Source of the DNA: Deltaproteobacteria bacterium
GTDB taxonomy: Bacteria; Desulfobacterota; Desulfobulbia; Desulfobulbales; Desulfobulbaceae
Assembly: GCA_024277485.1 (NCBI GenBank)
Contig: JAJRVA010000022.1
Coordinates: 1 to 13,875, forward strand
DNA: 13,875 bases
Direction: 5' to 3'
Shown here: positions 1 to 13,875 of the stretch, one piece after another
Layout of the letters: each line of letters begins with the position of its first letter
How positions within the stretch are numbered: the first letter of the stretch is position 1
The notes under the pieces: generated by a model
The model's input: only the letters and a program-made list of their open reading frames with translations
Told to the model about the DNA's origin: nothing
The model's database searches: none
Translations under genes and position numbers: made by a program

Positions 1-3000
1 ATCCCTCCAGGAAGAACTGGTGTCCATTGAAGATAATGTTGCCGGCCTGGTGAAAGAGATGGAAGCCTCCATCCGTGAAGCAGAACAGTTTATCGAGGCC
101 CTGCGCCAGGAGAGGTAAACCTGAACCCGTGCCTTCTTTGTGATATATCCAGGGTAAAATATATTTTACCTGGTGATAATGGTCATGGCGTCACCGTAAC
201 TGTAGAACCTGTACCCGCGGCGGACGGCCTCCCTGTAACAGTTCAGGACCTGCTGTCTTCCTGCCAGGGCGGCAACCAGGAACAGCAGGGATGATCGCGG
301 CAGGTGGAAGTTGGTGATCAGGTTGTCGACCACTCTGAAGCGGTAGCCGGGGTATATATACAGGTCGCATAATCCGTGGTATGGTTTGATCAGGCCATGC
401 TCGTCAGTTGCAAATTCAAGGGTCCTTGCCGTAGTCGTGCCGACAGCCCATATTCTGCTGCCATATTGTTTGTACTCATTGATGGTCAGCGCTGTTTCGG
501 GGGCGATCTGGATATACTCCGCATGGATTTCATGGCTCCGTATATCCTCTGTACGCACCGGCGCAAAGGTGCCGTAGCCGACATGGAGCGTAATCGTTGC
601 AATCACCACCCCTTTGGCGCGGAGTTCTTCAAGCAGGGCGTCTGAAAAGTGCAGGCCGGCAGTGGGTGCGGCAACCGAACCGGTCCGTTCACCATACCTG
701 GTCTGGTATCGCTCCAGGTCTTCAGCCGTTGTCCCCCGGGGTCGTTTGATATAAGGCGGGAGGGGCATCTGTCCGTAGAGGGCAAACAGATCATCAATTT
801 CTTTTCCCTCGGGCAGCGTGTAGTGGAGTTTAAGGCGGACCTGGCCATTGTCAAAAAGCTCCTGCACAACAGCTTCAAGATATTCTCCCAGAATAAGGCG
901 GCTTCCCGGCCTGGGGCGTTTTGAACTCCTGACAAGCGCCAGCGCCTCAACACTGTACCAGCCATCTTCACTCTTCCCGGCAAGCAGCGTCTCCGGGTAG
1001 TGAAGCAGGAGTATTTCAACCTTGCCTCCTGTTTCTTTATGTCCTTGGAATCGGGCCGGGAAGACCCTGGTGTTGTTGACAACCAGGACGTCACCGGGCC
1101 TGAAATATTCTATAATATTCGAAAAGCGCCGGTGTCGCGGTCCTGCCTTGTCAAGGTGCATGACCAGCAGGCGGGACTGGTCCCGGCCGGCCGCAGGGTG
1201 CTGGGCAATATTTTCCTCCGGCAGGTGGTAGTCATATGAGCTCAGCAGAAAATCGTTTTCCATGACAGTATCGTTTTTTTAACCTTTCTATTCACAGTGT
1301 TACATAATAATTTATCGTAAAGTCGACACGGATGCATGAACTTTACCATATCAGGCCAATATCGTGCATAAAGAAGGTCCGGCCCTTTTTTTTGTTCCTG
1401 TCTGCGGGTTCTGCAAAATGAGTCAAGCCTTGCAATCAGCTTTCACCTCATTTACATTGGCGGAAAACCGTGGAATGCCTTTCCGGCATGAAGGAGCAGT
1501 ATGTTTCTTGTTATTTCAGCGACTGATTTTGAAATGGAGCCCTTTGAGGCAGCGTGCCGGGGCGAGGCAAAACCCTGCCGGCTTGTTGCCGGGATCGGGC
1601 CGGTGGAAACGGCGGTCAACCTGTATGGCTGGCTGGTGAAAAATACGGGCCGGATTACAGGGGTTGTCAACTTCGGGGTGGCTGGGGCCTACCTGCAGCC
1701 CTCCGGAGATCCTCAGCCGCAACTTCTTGATATCTGTCTCGCCAGGCGTGAGGTTCTTGGCGACCTGGGAGTCTGCCTTGGGGACCATGTGGAGCCTGTT
1801 GGTGGAAATGAAATCGGGACTGCTGACCGGTTTGACATGGATACACGTCTGCTGGGCCTGACCGGGAGGGCACTGGACAGCCAGGACCTGGAATATTTTA
1901 CCGGTACCTTTGTAACGGTAAGCTGCGCCAGTGGGACGGCAAGGCGCGGGGCCATGCTTGCTAAACAGTACCAGGGGCTGTGTGAAAATATGGAGGGGGC
2001 CGCGGTGGCCCGGGTTTGCGCTGAGTTCAACCTGCCATGCCTGGAGATGAGGTGTATCAGCAACATGGTTGAGGATCGGGACATGCGCCGGTGGGTGCTG
2101 AAAAAGGCCTGCAGGCAGGCAGGGGAGGTCACCGCGCGGATAACGGAATATCTCCAGGAACAGTTGAATACATTTAAACCCGGGGGGGCCTGATGCAGCG
2201 TCTCACCATCGGCTATTCGCCCTGTCCCAATGATACGTATGTTTTTTATGCATTGGCGCATAACAGGGTACGGCCTGAAAACTTTTCCTTTGCTCCGCCA
2301 ACCCTGGATGATGTGGAGAGCCTGAACCACCGGGCCATGAAAAAAAAACTGGATGTCACCAAGCTCTCGTTTCATGCCCTGGGGCATGTCCTGGACAGCT
2401 ACGTCATGCTCTCTTCCGGTGCGGCTCTCGGGCGCGGTTGCGGTCCGCTTCTCGTGACAAAAAGAGGAAATATCCTGAATCCCTCCCGGGCCAGGATAGC
2501 CATCCCGGGAAAATTGACCACCGCAGCACTGCTCCTGAAGCTGTATTCACCGCACTGCGAAAATGTGCGGGTCATGCGTTTTGAAGAGATCATGCCGGCC
2601 ATACGTTCAGGCGCAATAGACGGTGGAGTTATAATTCATGAAAGCCGTTTTACCTACCGGGATTTCGGGCTCGAATGCGTGCAGGACCTGGGAGAGTGGT
2701 GGGAAGGTGAAACCGGGCTGCCCATACCTCTGGGCTGCATTGCCGCCCGAAGATCCCTGCCGGCGGATGTGCTGTGCGACATTGACCGGACAGTCAGAAA
2801 AAGCATCGAATGGGCCAGTGCCCATCCCGGGCAAGGCATGAAGTATATCAGGAGTCATGCCCAGGAGATGAGTGATGATGTCCTGCATAGCCATATTGAA
2901 CTGTACGTGAATACTTTTTCCCTGCATATCGGCGCGCAGGGAAAAAAAGCGGTTGATGAGCTGTTCCGGCGCGGCCGTGCGACCGGTATTTTTCCCCGCA

Positions 3001-6000
3001 TCCGTGTGGATGACTGGAGCCTGGATAGATGACCGGTCCGGATACGGGAGGGGTTCCCTGCGCACCGGTCTGGGGCTGCATCCTTATCGGGGGGGCAAGC
3101 CGGAGGATGGGTCGCCCCAAGCACATGATTGAACAGGACGGCGTAACCTGGCTCGAGATGACTGTTGTAAAATTGGAGAAAAAGGTTGAGCAGGTTGTCA
3201 TTTCCGGAGGGGGAGAAATCCCGGAGAACCTGGCGGGGTTACCTGTTATACCGGATATCCCGGGCCCTCACGGACCCCTTGTCGGTATTTTGTCCGTCAT
3301 GCGCTGGAAAAAGGATGTCTCGTGGCTGGTTACGGCCTGCGATCAACCGGCAATACGGGAAGAGGTGTTTGACTGGCTGCTGAGCGTACGGAACGCGGAT
3401 GTTGTAGCAATATTGCCAGATTTGTTGGGTAATGGCTACATTGAGCCGCTTCTTGCTTACTACGATTGCCGATGCAGATTTTTTTTTGAAGAGATCGTTG
3501 CAAGCGGTTCCAGCAGAATCGCTGACCTGGCAGGCAGGCCCGGTGTGATAACGCCAGACCCGCCCGCCCATCTTCACGAATGCTGGCGGAATGTGAATAC
3601 TCCGCAGGAATTAGGTTAGCTTGCATTCTTATCAGTTATGGATATAGTTTTATCATGAAAAATAAAGTTCCGTGTCGTTTCTGTTGACACGCCGGCTGGT
3701 GACTGTAATCCTGCTTTCAGGTGGAAATTATTTGCAGGTAAGGATTGTTGTCAATGTTTCAAGAAAGATAATAATGTACAGAGGTTTTCAGCAAAATGAG
3801 AAAATACAGCAATAGGAGCGCGCATGTCGCTACCCTTTTCCTGGCAGGTCTTGTGGTTCTGTTTTTGTCGGTCAGTATGGTTGAGGCCAAAGGGAAAATG
3901 CCGGAATTTTCACTGAATTCGGCAGTTGACGGGAAAAAGGTGAGCAGTACGGATTTCAAGGGCAAGACCCTGCTCATCACCTTTTTTGCAACATGGTGTC
4001 CGCCCTGCAGGAAAGAAATACCGTCCCTTATCAAACTGCAGAAAAAGTATGCTGCAAAAGGTTTCTCGGTTATCGGCCTGTCAGTGGATGAAAAGGGGCC
4101 GAAAGTGGTGGTCAGGCTGATTGAAAAGACAAAAATCAACTATCCTGTTCTGATGTCGGATGGCAGGACTGCCAAGGGTTTTGGCGGCATTGCCGGCATA
4201 CCCACTTCATTTCTGGTGAACAGGCAGGGCGAAATTGTCAAGCGCTACCCCGGGTATGTGCCGTTCTCACGGCTGGAAAAGGATATAAAGGCCGAATTGT
4301 AGGGAGTTTTCAGGAGTTCAATCGGGTAAAAATATAGTTCAGAGTTTTTCTTGACAACCTGTAGCTAACATTTTATATTTCCATACTAATTCGTCAAGAA
4401 GGTGAATAGTGGTTCATAATTTCATCTACCAAAGGAGAAAAAAATGAAAAAACTGGTAACTGCTGTAATGATCGTGGCTTTCACCCTGAGTTCCGCCGGC
4501 CTGGTACTGGCAAAAACTGTCAAGTGTACTGTCGACAGCGTTGATGGTGACAAGATCACCATGACCTGCAAGAATGCGAAATTCAAGGCCGGTGACAAGG
4601 TAAAAGTTAAATCTGGAAAGAAAGCTGTCGAAGGCTGTTAGCGAAGCACTTCGTTTCTTTCGTTTTCAAGAGTCGATTGATGATACATCAATCGACTCTT
4701 TTTTGTTTTGAGGTGAACAGGCAATGGAACTTGTCAAGGCCGTCATTCTTGGACTGGTACAGGGGCTGACGGAATTCCTTCCCATATCGAGTTCAGGGCA
4801 CCTGGTGATAGGTTCCGAAATCCTGAACTACCACGACCCCGGGATTGCCTTTGAAGTGTTTCTTCACTGCGGGACGCTGGTCGCAGTCATCATAGCTTTC
4901 AGGAAGGATCTTATTATCATGATCAGGTCCCTCTTTACTTCAGCTGCCGCACGTCGGGAAGATCCCCGGCTGAACCGGTTTTTTCACTGGAATATGTATG
5001 TCATTGTCGCAACTCTGCCGGCGGTTGTTTTCGGGCTTATGCTCAAGGATTCCATTGACCGGATTTTTGCCAATCTGCTCATTACCTTCGGCATGCTTGC
5101 CATAACCGGAATGATCATGGTGCTGACCAGGTATATTCACGACAGGGGGGTTGAGATCAACTGTCCCAGGTCTCTGCTTATCGGCATGGCGCAGGCCCTG
5201 GCGATCATGCCGGGCCTGTCGCGGAGTGGCAGTACCATTTTCACCGGCATGCTGCTGGGCGTCAACAGGGAGACGGCGGCCCGGTTTTCCTTTATCATGT
5301 CCATCCCCGCCATTCTTGGCGCGGTGGTGTTGAAACTGAACGATCTGGTTGCCGAGCCTCCCCCTGTGGAGCAGTTGGCTGCCATCGGTTTGGGAAGCCT
5401 GGCATCGGCCATTTCCGGTTATTATGCCATTGTCCTGTTGATGAGCATTGTCAGGCGGGGTAAGCTGCAGTGGTTCGGGTATTACTGCTTGGGTGTTTCA
5501 GCAATCGGTTTCGGCTGGGATTTCATGAAGTAAAAAAATTAAGTTTGAAGAGAGAATTATGGATCCGCAGACCTTGCCGGCAGAGGAGCTGGCTCTTTAT
5601 ACAGAGATCAGGCAGCAGTACAAAGTCGGCTTTGAACCTTGGCAGCTTGGCGGGATACGCCTGAACATGCTCACTGTTAACGATCTTGAACAGCTGTTAG
5701 ACAACAATGATCCCCTGGAAAATGTGTCCGAGTTTCCTTTCTGGGTCAAGCTGTGGGAGGCTGCCATTGTGCTGGCCCAGTACCTGGCCGGCCAGCAGTT
5801 CAGGGAAGGCACGACCCTGCTGGAGCTTGGAGCGGGACTGGGCGCGCCAGGTCTTGCCGCCGCCGCTGCCGGGTGTTCGGTAACCATGACGGATTACGAG
5901 GATCGTATTCTCAATTTTGAACGGGTCAGCGCCTCGGCCAGCGGACTTGCCGATGTCAGTTTTGTCAACCTGGACTGGAAAAATCCGCCGGAAATGGAGC

Positions 6001-9000
6001 GGTACGATATTATTGCCGGCGCGGAAATTCTCTTCAGGGAGGAATTTTTTGAACCTCTGCTCAACGTCATGCGTAAAGCACTGAAACCTGATGGGGTTAT
6101 CTATCTCGCTCATGATATCAGGCGCAACAGCCTGAAACCGTTTCTGCAGATGGCTGAGGCGGAGTACAGTATTGCCGCCTCAAAACGGACATTGAAAAGC
6201 CTGGAAGAGGAAAAGGTGATTCTTTTGAACAGGCTGACACCGAAAAAATAACCGATCCGGGTATGTATCCTGTTTTCCTCGATATAGATGCGAAGTTGTG
6301 TGTCGTGATCGGCGGTGGCAGTGTTGCGGAACGCAAGGTAAGGGGCCTTCTGGACGCCGGGGCCCAGGTCAGGGTGATCAGTCCCGAGGTGTCGGAGGGC
6401 CTTGCCGACCTGGCCGCAAATGACAGGATCGAATGGCGTAGAAAAGAGTATGCTTCGGCCGACCTGCACGGGGCCTTTCTTGTTTTCGCCGCCACGGACA
6501 ACAGGGGGATACAGCAACAGGTCCGTCTGCGGGCGGCGGAAAACGGCCAGCTGGTCAATGTGGCTGACGACCCCGGGAACTGCAACTTTCATGTGCCTGC
6601 CTCAATCAGACGGGGAGACCTGACCCTGGCAGTTTCAACCAGCGGAAAAAGTCCGGCTGTTGCTGCCATGATCAGGCAGAAGCTGGAAAAGGAGTTTGGG
6701 CCGGAGTACGGGACCCTGCTTCAACTGATGTCTCTTGTCAGGCAGCATGCAAATTCCGGGCCTGAGGCCCTTTCACAGGCCGACAGGAAAAAAATCTATA
6801 AAAAAATACTCCACAGCGATATACTTGGTTGGATTAAAAGCGGCCAGGTTGACAAGCTGGTTGGACATTTACGGGAAATTCTGGGAGCGGATGCCGAGAT
6901 GATTATGAGTAAATTGAAAACGGATTGTTCATGAGTTACCTGCTGTTTCAAATCACTCTTGTGGCCTATTTTCTGGCAATGTCAGCGTATATTGTCTTTT
7001 TTGTGTCTCAAAAGGGGCACGTTCGACAGATCGCCCGCAAGATTTTTCTTGCGGCCGGCCTCCTGCATACCATCAATATTATGGCCAGGTACTTTGAAGC
7101 AGGCCATACACCCATTACCTCCCAGCACGAAACAGTTTCATTCTTTGCCTGGTCCATTGCCTGGTGCTACCTTTCGTTTCGCTGGCGCTACACTGTCAAG
7201 AACTTCGGAACCTTTGTCAGTGTGCTGACCGTTGCCCTCATGTTTGTTGCCGCCCTGTCATCGCGCGAGATCCTGCCGCTGCTGCCGGCCCTGCAGAGCT
7301 GGTGGCTGCCGTTCCACGCTTCTGTCGCCATTGTTGCCGACGGATTTCTGGCCCTTGCCTGTATCGGCGGGATCATGTATCTGCTGCAGGAGCGGGAGAT
7401 CAAGCGCAAGCGCTTCGGTCTTTTTTATTCCCGTCTGCCGTCCCTTGACGCGCTGGACAAGTTGAACCATCATTGCCTGTCCATAGGTTTTCCCCTGATG
7501 ACCCTGGGCATTATTTCCGGCTCAGTGTGGGCAAAACAGGCCTGGGGGGCCTACTGGCACTGGGACCCCAAGGAAACCTGGTCGCTCATAACCTGGTTTC
7601 TGTATGCGGCGCTGGTGCATCAGCGTTTTACTGTCGGCTGGAGAGGGAGGCCCGCAGCAATCATGACCATTATCGCGTTTTTAGCGGTACTCTTTACCCT
7701 GTGGGGGGTAACGTATCTCCTTGGTGGAATTCATACCTATGCCTCGTGATTCTATCGTCCTTTTAGGCGTCAATCATAAGACCACTCCGCTTGAAATACG
7801 GGAGAAGCTGGCCCTGTCCGACGGGTATGAAGAGCCCCTGCGGGCCCTTGCGTCCATTGAAGGGATTAACGAACACTACCTGCTTTCAACCTGCAACAGG
7901 GTGGAGGTAGTATATACCACCGAGAATCCTGCCGGGATGAAGCAGGAGGTTTTGAAATTCCTGTTTGGCGATAATGTTCCCCGCAAGGATCTGGACAGGT
8001 ACGTCTACTATTATGAAGATGTGGAGGCTGTCCAGCATCTTTTCATGGTCGCGTCAAGCCTGGACTCCATGATTGTCGGGGAGGCCCAGATCCTGGGTCA
8101 GCTGAAGGAGGCCTACCGGTACGCCTCTCGGGAGAAGACCAGCGGTTCCATCCTGAACAAACTCCTGCACAAGTCATTTTTCGTTGCCAAGAGGGTCAGA
8201 ACGGAAACAAAGATTGGGGCCAGCGCCGTCTCCATAAGCTACGCCGCGGTTGAGCTTGCCCGGAAGATCTTCGGCCAGTTGGACAACAAGTCAGTCATGC
8301 TCATCGGGGCGGGGGAAATGGCTGAACTGGCAGCGGAACATCTTGTCGGCCAGGGAGTGGCAAATGTCGTGGTTGCCAACCGTACCCTGGAGAGGGCGGT
8401 CAAGCTTGCCCGCCGTTTTAACGGCCGGGCAGTCTCGCTTGATGAGGTTTTAGAACAACTCGAACATGTCGATATCGTCATCAGTTCAACCGGGGCCACC
8501 GGCACGATTCTGAGCAGGGATGATGTGAAGCCGGTCATGCGCGAGAGGCGCAACAGGCCTATTTTCTTCATCGACATTGCCGTTCCCAGGGACCTTGACC
8601 AGGACATCAATGACCTGGACAATGTGTATCTCTACGATATAGATGATTTGAAGAATGTCGTGGAGATGAACCGGGCGGAGCGTGACCGGGAGGCGGTAAA
8701 GGCAGAAAGAATAGTGGCCGAGGAGACCATGAAATTCAGCTCCTGGTTTGACACCATGGAGGTGAACCCGACCATTATCGAGCTGCGGAAGATGGCTGAC
8801 GAGATATGCCGGCTTGAGCTGGAAAAGACCCTGGGCAGGATGAAGGATATCCGCCCCGTGGAACAGAAGTCCATAGAAAAGATGGCATCGGCAATCGTAT
8901 CGAAGATGCTGCACAATCCCATGCAGTTCCTGAAAGCGGACAACAGCAGCTGCGTTGACCGCCGGGAGAGGATCACCACTGTCCGTGATATCTTTCGGCT

Positions 9001-12000
9001 CGATGACAGGGACGGCTCCTCCTGAGAATGAAACCGGCTGACAGGAAATCCATCCTGGAAGAAGAGGTGATAATCCTGCGCAACTCCGGAGAGATCCCGG
9101 AAATCACCCTGTACAGTTACATCTATTTTCTGGAGCAGGATGAGGAAGGTCCGCAGATAAAACTGCGCGAGGAAGAACTCCACCTCCTGTACCGTGCGGC
9201 CCTTGCTCGTGCCCGTGAGATAGTCCTCCGGGACCTGGATCCGGATAACCGTGCTTTAAGCCTGTACCGTGGGCCGGCCCGTTCGATAGTCAACTGGCAC
9301 CGGCTGCAGAATTTCTGCCGGAGGATCGGCTGGGAGTGCCGGGAGTTCAGGGAAACAGTGTCCTGCGCCCTGGTTTCGTTCCTGGAACAGGAATGCAGGG
9401 ACAGCTATCTCCTCTTATCACGCGAATCCTCGGTCAACTGCACAGCTGAAGAGATCAGGGCATTCTGCCGCGAACTCTGTATTGATCCGGATTTGCTTCC
9501 TGACGGCTGGCCATGCCTGTGCAGGGACTGACACTGTCCTGAATCCGTGCCGGCTTTGTGTTTTGTTTTTTCGTGCATCGGTTTTCTCCTTTACATCCAG
9601 GAAAAATTCTTGTTACCATGGTAAATGAACGCAAAATGTGCGCATGGTTTTCTCCACTTCTGCAAACCCGTTCCTGCACCGGTAAATTTAAAGTGAATCA
9701 AACGTGAGTAAAGAAGAAGCCAGACATTTTCACAGGCAGGGACTCAAGCTGCTCCACACGGAGCGCTACACGGAGGCTGTTGAGTTTTTCACCAGGGCCA
9801 TTGAACTCGATCCCGAATATTCCGACGCATACCAGAACCGCGGTGAACTCTATAAGTTGATGGGTCGTCTTATTGAAGGCAACACTGATATTGAGACCGC
9901 AAAGGCCCTGCGCTCCGGCAGGCTGTCCTGCAGGCCGGTTCGAAAAGATATCCCCAAACTGAATATGGATGATATCGAGAGTATTTACGACTCGATACCT
10001 GGCGGCGACAATGAAGGTTCCCTGGAGTTTGACGATAATATCTACGATTACGTTTTTTCCGATGATTCCCTGGAAACCGAAGAGGTATGGGACGGCCTGA
10101 TTCACGATGATACTGAGACCCGTGGTTTTCCGGCTATTCTTGAATTTCTTGGCGGAGCACGGGAAGAGGTTTCCGGTGCGCTGCTCTTTCAGCCGACCAG
10201 TGAAGACCTGACTATTACCCGGGAAGACGGAAGCATTGATCGTATAGTCTATCTGGCGCAGCTCACCCGGATACGGTTTGCCGGCATGCCGCCTGAGTAC
10301 CATAAAGAGATGGACTCCTCGTGTCATATTGAGATTATTGAAACCAGTGACGGTAATATTTATCACGAGGCAATACATCCTGAGCAGGATATGAACAATA
10401 TACTGCTGGGTTTTTCCACAAAAGAACAGAGCCGTTTCAAGTTTTCACTTCTCCCGCTTGTCAATATCAGGAAACGCCGCCAGGAACGTTACCTTGGGGA
10501 CATTCTTCTTGAAAAAAGATTTATTGCCGGTGAAGTGTTGAAGAACGCTCTTGAAGAGCACCAGCAGATGAAAAAAATGAAGTTCGGCAAAATCATTGCC
10601 AAGAAGGCCCAGATCCTCTACTCGGCGGTTGAGGTCGAACTCAAAAAGGCGTACGATGCCAACATGCAGGGCCTCAAGATTGGGGAAATCCTCCTGGCAG
10701 CCGGCCTGGTGAATGAAGACCAGGTCCTGGAGGCGCTGCAGTATCAGGAAAGGCTGCAAAACAGGAAAATCGGACAGTTTCTGATCGAAAAGGGAATCAT
10801 CCAGGAGAGGGAAGTGTATCTTGCCCTTGCTGAAAAGTTCAGGATACCATTTGTTGATTTGCGAAAGGTGAAAGTCAATAAAACTGTTTTATCGCTTCTT
10901 CCCCGCGAGGTGGTACTGAAACTGAAAGTGATGCCTATTAGTGTCAAGGGGTCATCACTTATAGTGGCCACCATGAGGCCTGATCCTTTGCCTCTCCGTG
11001 ACATGGTCCTGAAAAACTGCCGGTTTTCCGACGTCCGGTTTGTCCTTGTCCAGCCGTCTCACCTCAAAAACATCATCAATATGCTCTACGTCGTCAAAGG
11101 TATTGGAAAATAATCCCCCAGCCTCATGCGGGTTCATCATTGTTGACTTCCGGATGTCGCTCCTTCATGCATTTCGGGCAGACGCCATGGCTGAATGTTG
11201 CCGAAGAATGTTCACTGATGAATTTTTCAAGTTTGTTCCAGTATCCCTGGTCGTCCCGGATTTCCTTGCAGTACATGCAGATGGGAATTATTCCGCTCAG
11301 TGTTTTGATCCTGCTGTTTGCTTCTTTCAGCTCGCTGATAAGTTTTTCCCGCTTTTCAATACCCTCCTGAAGGGACTCATTGGCCTGGACCAGTAATGTT
11401 CTTTTTCTTTCAAGCATGGTCCCGCCGACAAGAATAAGTGCAATCCCTACGACCGCGGTAATACCGTACCCTGCAATCAGGATGATGTTTTTTCCTCTCG
11501 ACAGGTATGGAATCGTTACGCTTATTCCTCCCCGGACATCCCCTGTTCTGTATCCCTGTTTTGCGTGGCATTGCAGGCAGCTGTTTTCCACGATCAGGGG
11601 TGCCATATAACGAAAAAAAGATTTTGCGCCATCGGAGAAGAACCCCCCGTGTTCCCTTGCGCCCTGTTCAAAGGACCGGAGCCATTTACTTTCCCATCCT
11701 TCCGGCTTGTTTCCCGGTCTGATGGGATCAAGACTCGTGATGTGAAACGTGATGCCGTTTTCAAGCGAAGCAATTTCCGCAATCTGTCTGGTCATGTAAG
11801 CAGGATTGATTTTTGTGAGTTCAAGCCCCTGGTCAGTTACAATGTCCCGCAAGGGATCCTCAAGATAGGGATTAGGCTGCAGACTTTCAGTAACAGGGAC
11901 ATATACACCGCCATGGCCTGCGTTCCACGATCTGGCGATGACAATCTGCTGGAAAAAAGCACGGGCTGTTTCAAACGCAAGCTGCTTTCTTTCTTTTTTT

Positions 12001-13875
12001 CATCAGCCAGGTTCCACCAGAAGGCGATACCGACAATGAAAAGCCAGAACAACATAACCGCAGTTATTCCTTTTGTCATTTTCACCCCGTGCTCCACCTT
12101 TACCTGCCCTTGAAAACAGGTTTCGTCTTGTGGAGAAATGCCCGCGTCCCTTCCCTGAAGTCCTCTGTCGCCGCAATCTGACCGATATAATCCACCCCTA
12201 ATTTCGCGGATTCCTCCAGGGTCATGTTCAGCCCCCGATGCAGAGCCTCCCAGGTAAAATTGACCGCAACCGGCGCATTGCACACGATTTCATTCATAAG
12301 TTTTTCCCCCTCGGACACCAGGGTGTCCTTTTCGACAACCCGGTTCACCAGCCCCATGGCCAACCCCTGCCGGGCAGATATCATGTCTCCGGTGAGGAGC
12401 AGCTCCGCGGCCCGGCATTTGCCGATGAGCCGGGGAAGCCGTGTCGTCCCGCCCCATCCGGCAACGACGCCGATACGAACTTCAGGGTGGCCAAGTTTTG
12501 CGGAAGGTACGGCTATTCGCAGCATACATGCCTCGGCAAGTTCGAGACCGCCGCCAAGGGCAAAACCGTTGATCAGGGCGATGGAGACTTTGCCCAGGTT
12601 TTCAAGAAGGCTGTTGACGGAAACAGCTAATTCGGCCAATTCTCTCACCTCCAGGGGGGTGGCGGAATGAAAAAAATCAATAGCAGCACCGGCGGAAAAA
12701 GCCTTGTCCCCGGCACCGGTAATGAAGATTCCTTTGATCGCATCGTCTTTTTTTATGCGTTCCAGTTCTTTCCGCAAGGAAAAAAGCAGCTCACCATTCA
12801 AGGCATTACGCACCCTGGGCCGGTTTAAAGTCAGGTGAGCGATATGCTCTTTTCTGTGGACAATGAGGACGGGGTCGGTGCTTTGGTGCATAATCCGGTA
12901 ATCCTTTATTCTGTCGTATTAAGCAGCATCTTTTTCATAACATGGAATACACAGCTGTTCATCTTTGACCTTCCGGAGACGGGATTCCATGACAGCCTCG
13001 CCGCAGCGGGCGCACGGGATGGATTTACGGATCCTTGCCGGCTCAGGTTCCGGTACAGCGACCTGTGTTACCGAGAGGATGTCATGGGCAGGCGCGGCCA
13101 GGATCCAGTCGGCCAGGGCCTCCCTGTCCCGGCGCATATTTTCCGGAATCCCTTTGCCGTGAAAGATGACCCGGACCCCGGACCGGGTGGTGCGTGAGTA
13201 GATGGTGTAGACCTGCTTGCCGTAGTCGCGGAACAGCAGGTTGCCCTTGCCGAAAGTACAGCCGGTGATGCACTGCAGCGCGTCAACCCCGCAGGCATCG
13301 TTTTCAACGATGGCCACCAGTTCTTCATCTTCGGCACGCATGGACCTGAGCATGTCCATGGCCGCGTCGGCCATCCTGTACCCGATGGCAAGCCCCGGGC
13401 ATTCATGCCCGTGGAACCGGACAATTTCTTTGTATGTCATTGGCTGACTCCGCACTTTTTTTTATGTTTTTTTTATTGTAACGTACTGGTGCCGTCTTTG
13501 AAAATAGTTCTTATGTTTTTTTTAATATTTGCCGGTAAACAGAGGCCAGGTGCCTCAATGTCCACGATAAAAACAGATCAGAGAAGACAGAAGGGGGATG
13601 GTATGAAGAGTTTTATTCGTCTTTTTGGGATTATTTTTTGTGTAACTGTGTCAGCGGTATCGGTTCATGCCGCTTTTGAAAAGGATACCATTACAACCTC
13701 CGGGGGAGACCTGGTCATCACCTTTGTCGGCCATGGTTCCCTGATGATGGAGTTTGGCAACAGGGTGATTCATATCGATCCGGCATCCGCGGCTGCAGAT
13801 TACAGTGAGATGCCCAAGGCGGATATTATCCTCCTGACTCATCACCACGGAGACCATCTGGACAAGGCGGCCCTG

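Overview
The window (about 13.9 kb, moderately GC-rich, densely coded) looks like chromosomal housekeeping DNA of an anaerobic Gram-negative bacterium, most likely a Desulfobacterota (former Deltaproteobacteria) lineage such as the Desulfobulbales. This is inferred from content: futalosine-pathway menaquinone genes, a system II-type CcsA cytochrome c assembly protein, precorrin-2 dehydrogenase next to glutamyl-tRNA reductase, an FmdE protein, and a heme-binding DUF3365-type membrane protein with a C-terminal Cys4 module. No rRNA, tRNA, CRISPR array, IS element or phage gene was recognised. No gene-free stretch exceeds 300 bases; the longest is 1264-1500.

Layout. 1-1263: the end of an unidentified plus-strand gene converges on queA (minus) over a shared inverted repeat. 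1430-3619: a plus-strand operon with overlapping genes, mqnB-mqnD-mobA, for menaquinone and molybdenum cofactor work. 3796-4641: two exported-protein genes, a TlpA-like thioredoxin and a 65-residue cysteine-containing protein. The small gene has its own near-consensus promoter and is followed by a strong intrinsic terminator. 4724-9531: a tight plus-strand operon, uppP - SAM methyltransferase - precorrin-2 dehydrogenase - ccsA - hemA - cysteine-rich hypothetical protein, centred on tetrapyrrole synthesis and cytochrome c assembly. 9704-11113: a regulatory or scaffold protein with TPRs followed by four tandem MshEN-like repeats and no ATPase. 11124-13440: a minus-strand operon, fmdE - crotonase - DUF3365 heme sensor; the last gene is split by a -1 shift exactly at an A_AAA_AAG heptamer. 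13603-13875: the start of an exported metallo-beta-lactamase-fold hydrolase, transcribed divergently from fmdE.

How the genes fit together. Much of the window serves anaerobic respiration: the quinone (MqnB, MqnD), the molybdenum cofactor nucleotide (MobA), heme and siroheme precursors (HemA, precorrin-2 dehydrogenase), covalent heme attachment (CcsA, with the TlpA-like thioredoxin as a possible disulfide reductant) and a CxxCH protein that would need that machinery. The most unusual signals are the in-frame slippery heptamer in the DUF3365 gene, the four-repeat MshEN-like protein, the cysteine-rich protein behind hemA, and a 14-base duplicated T-tract element in the fmdE/hydrolase promoter region.
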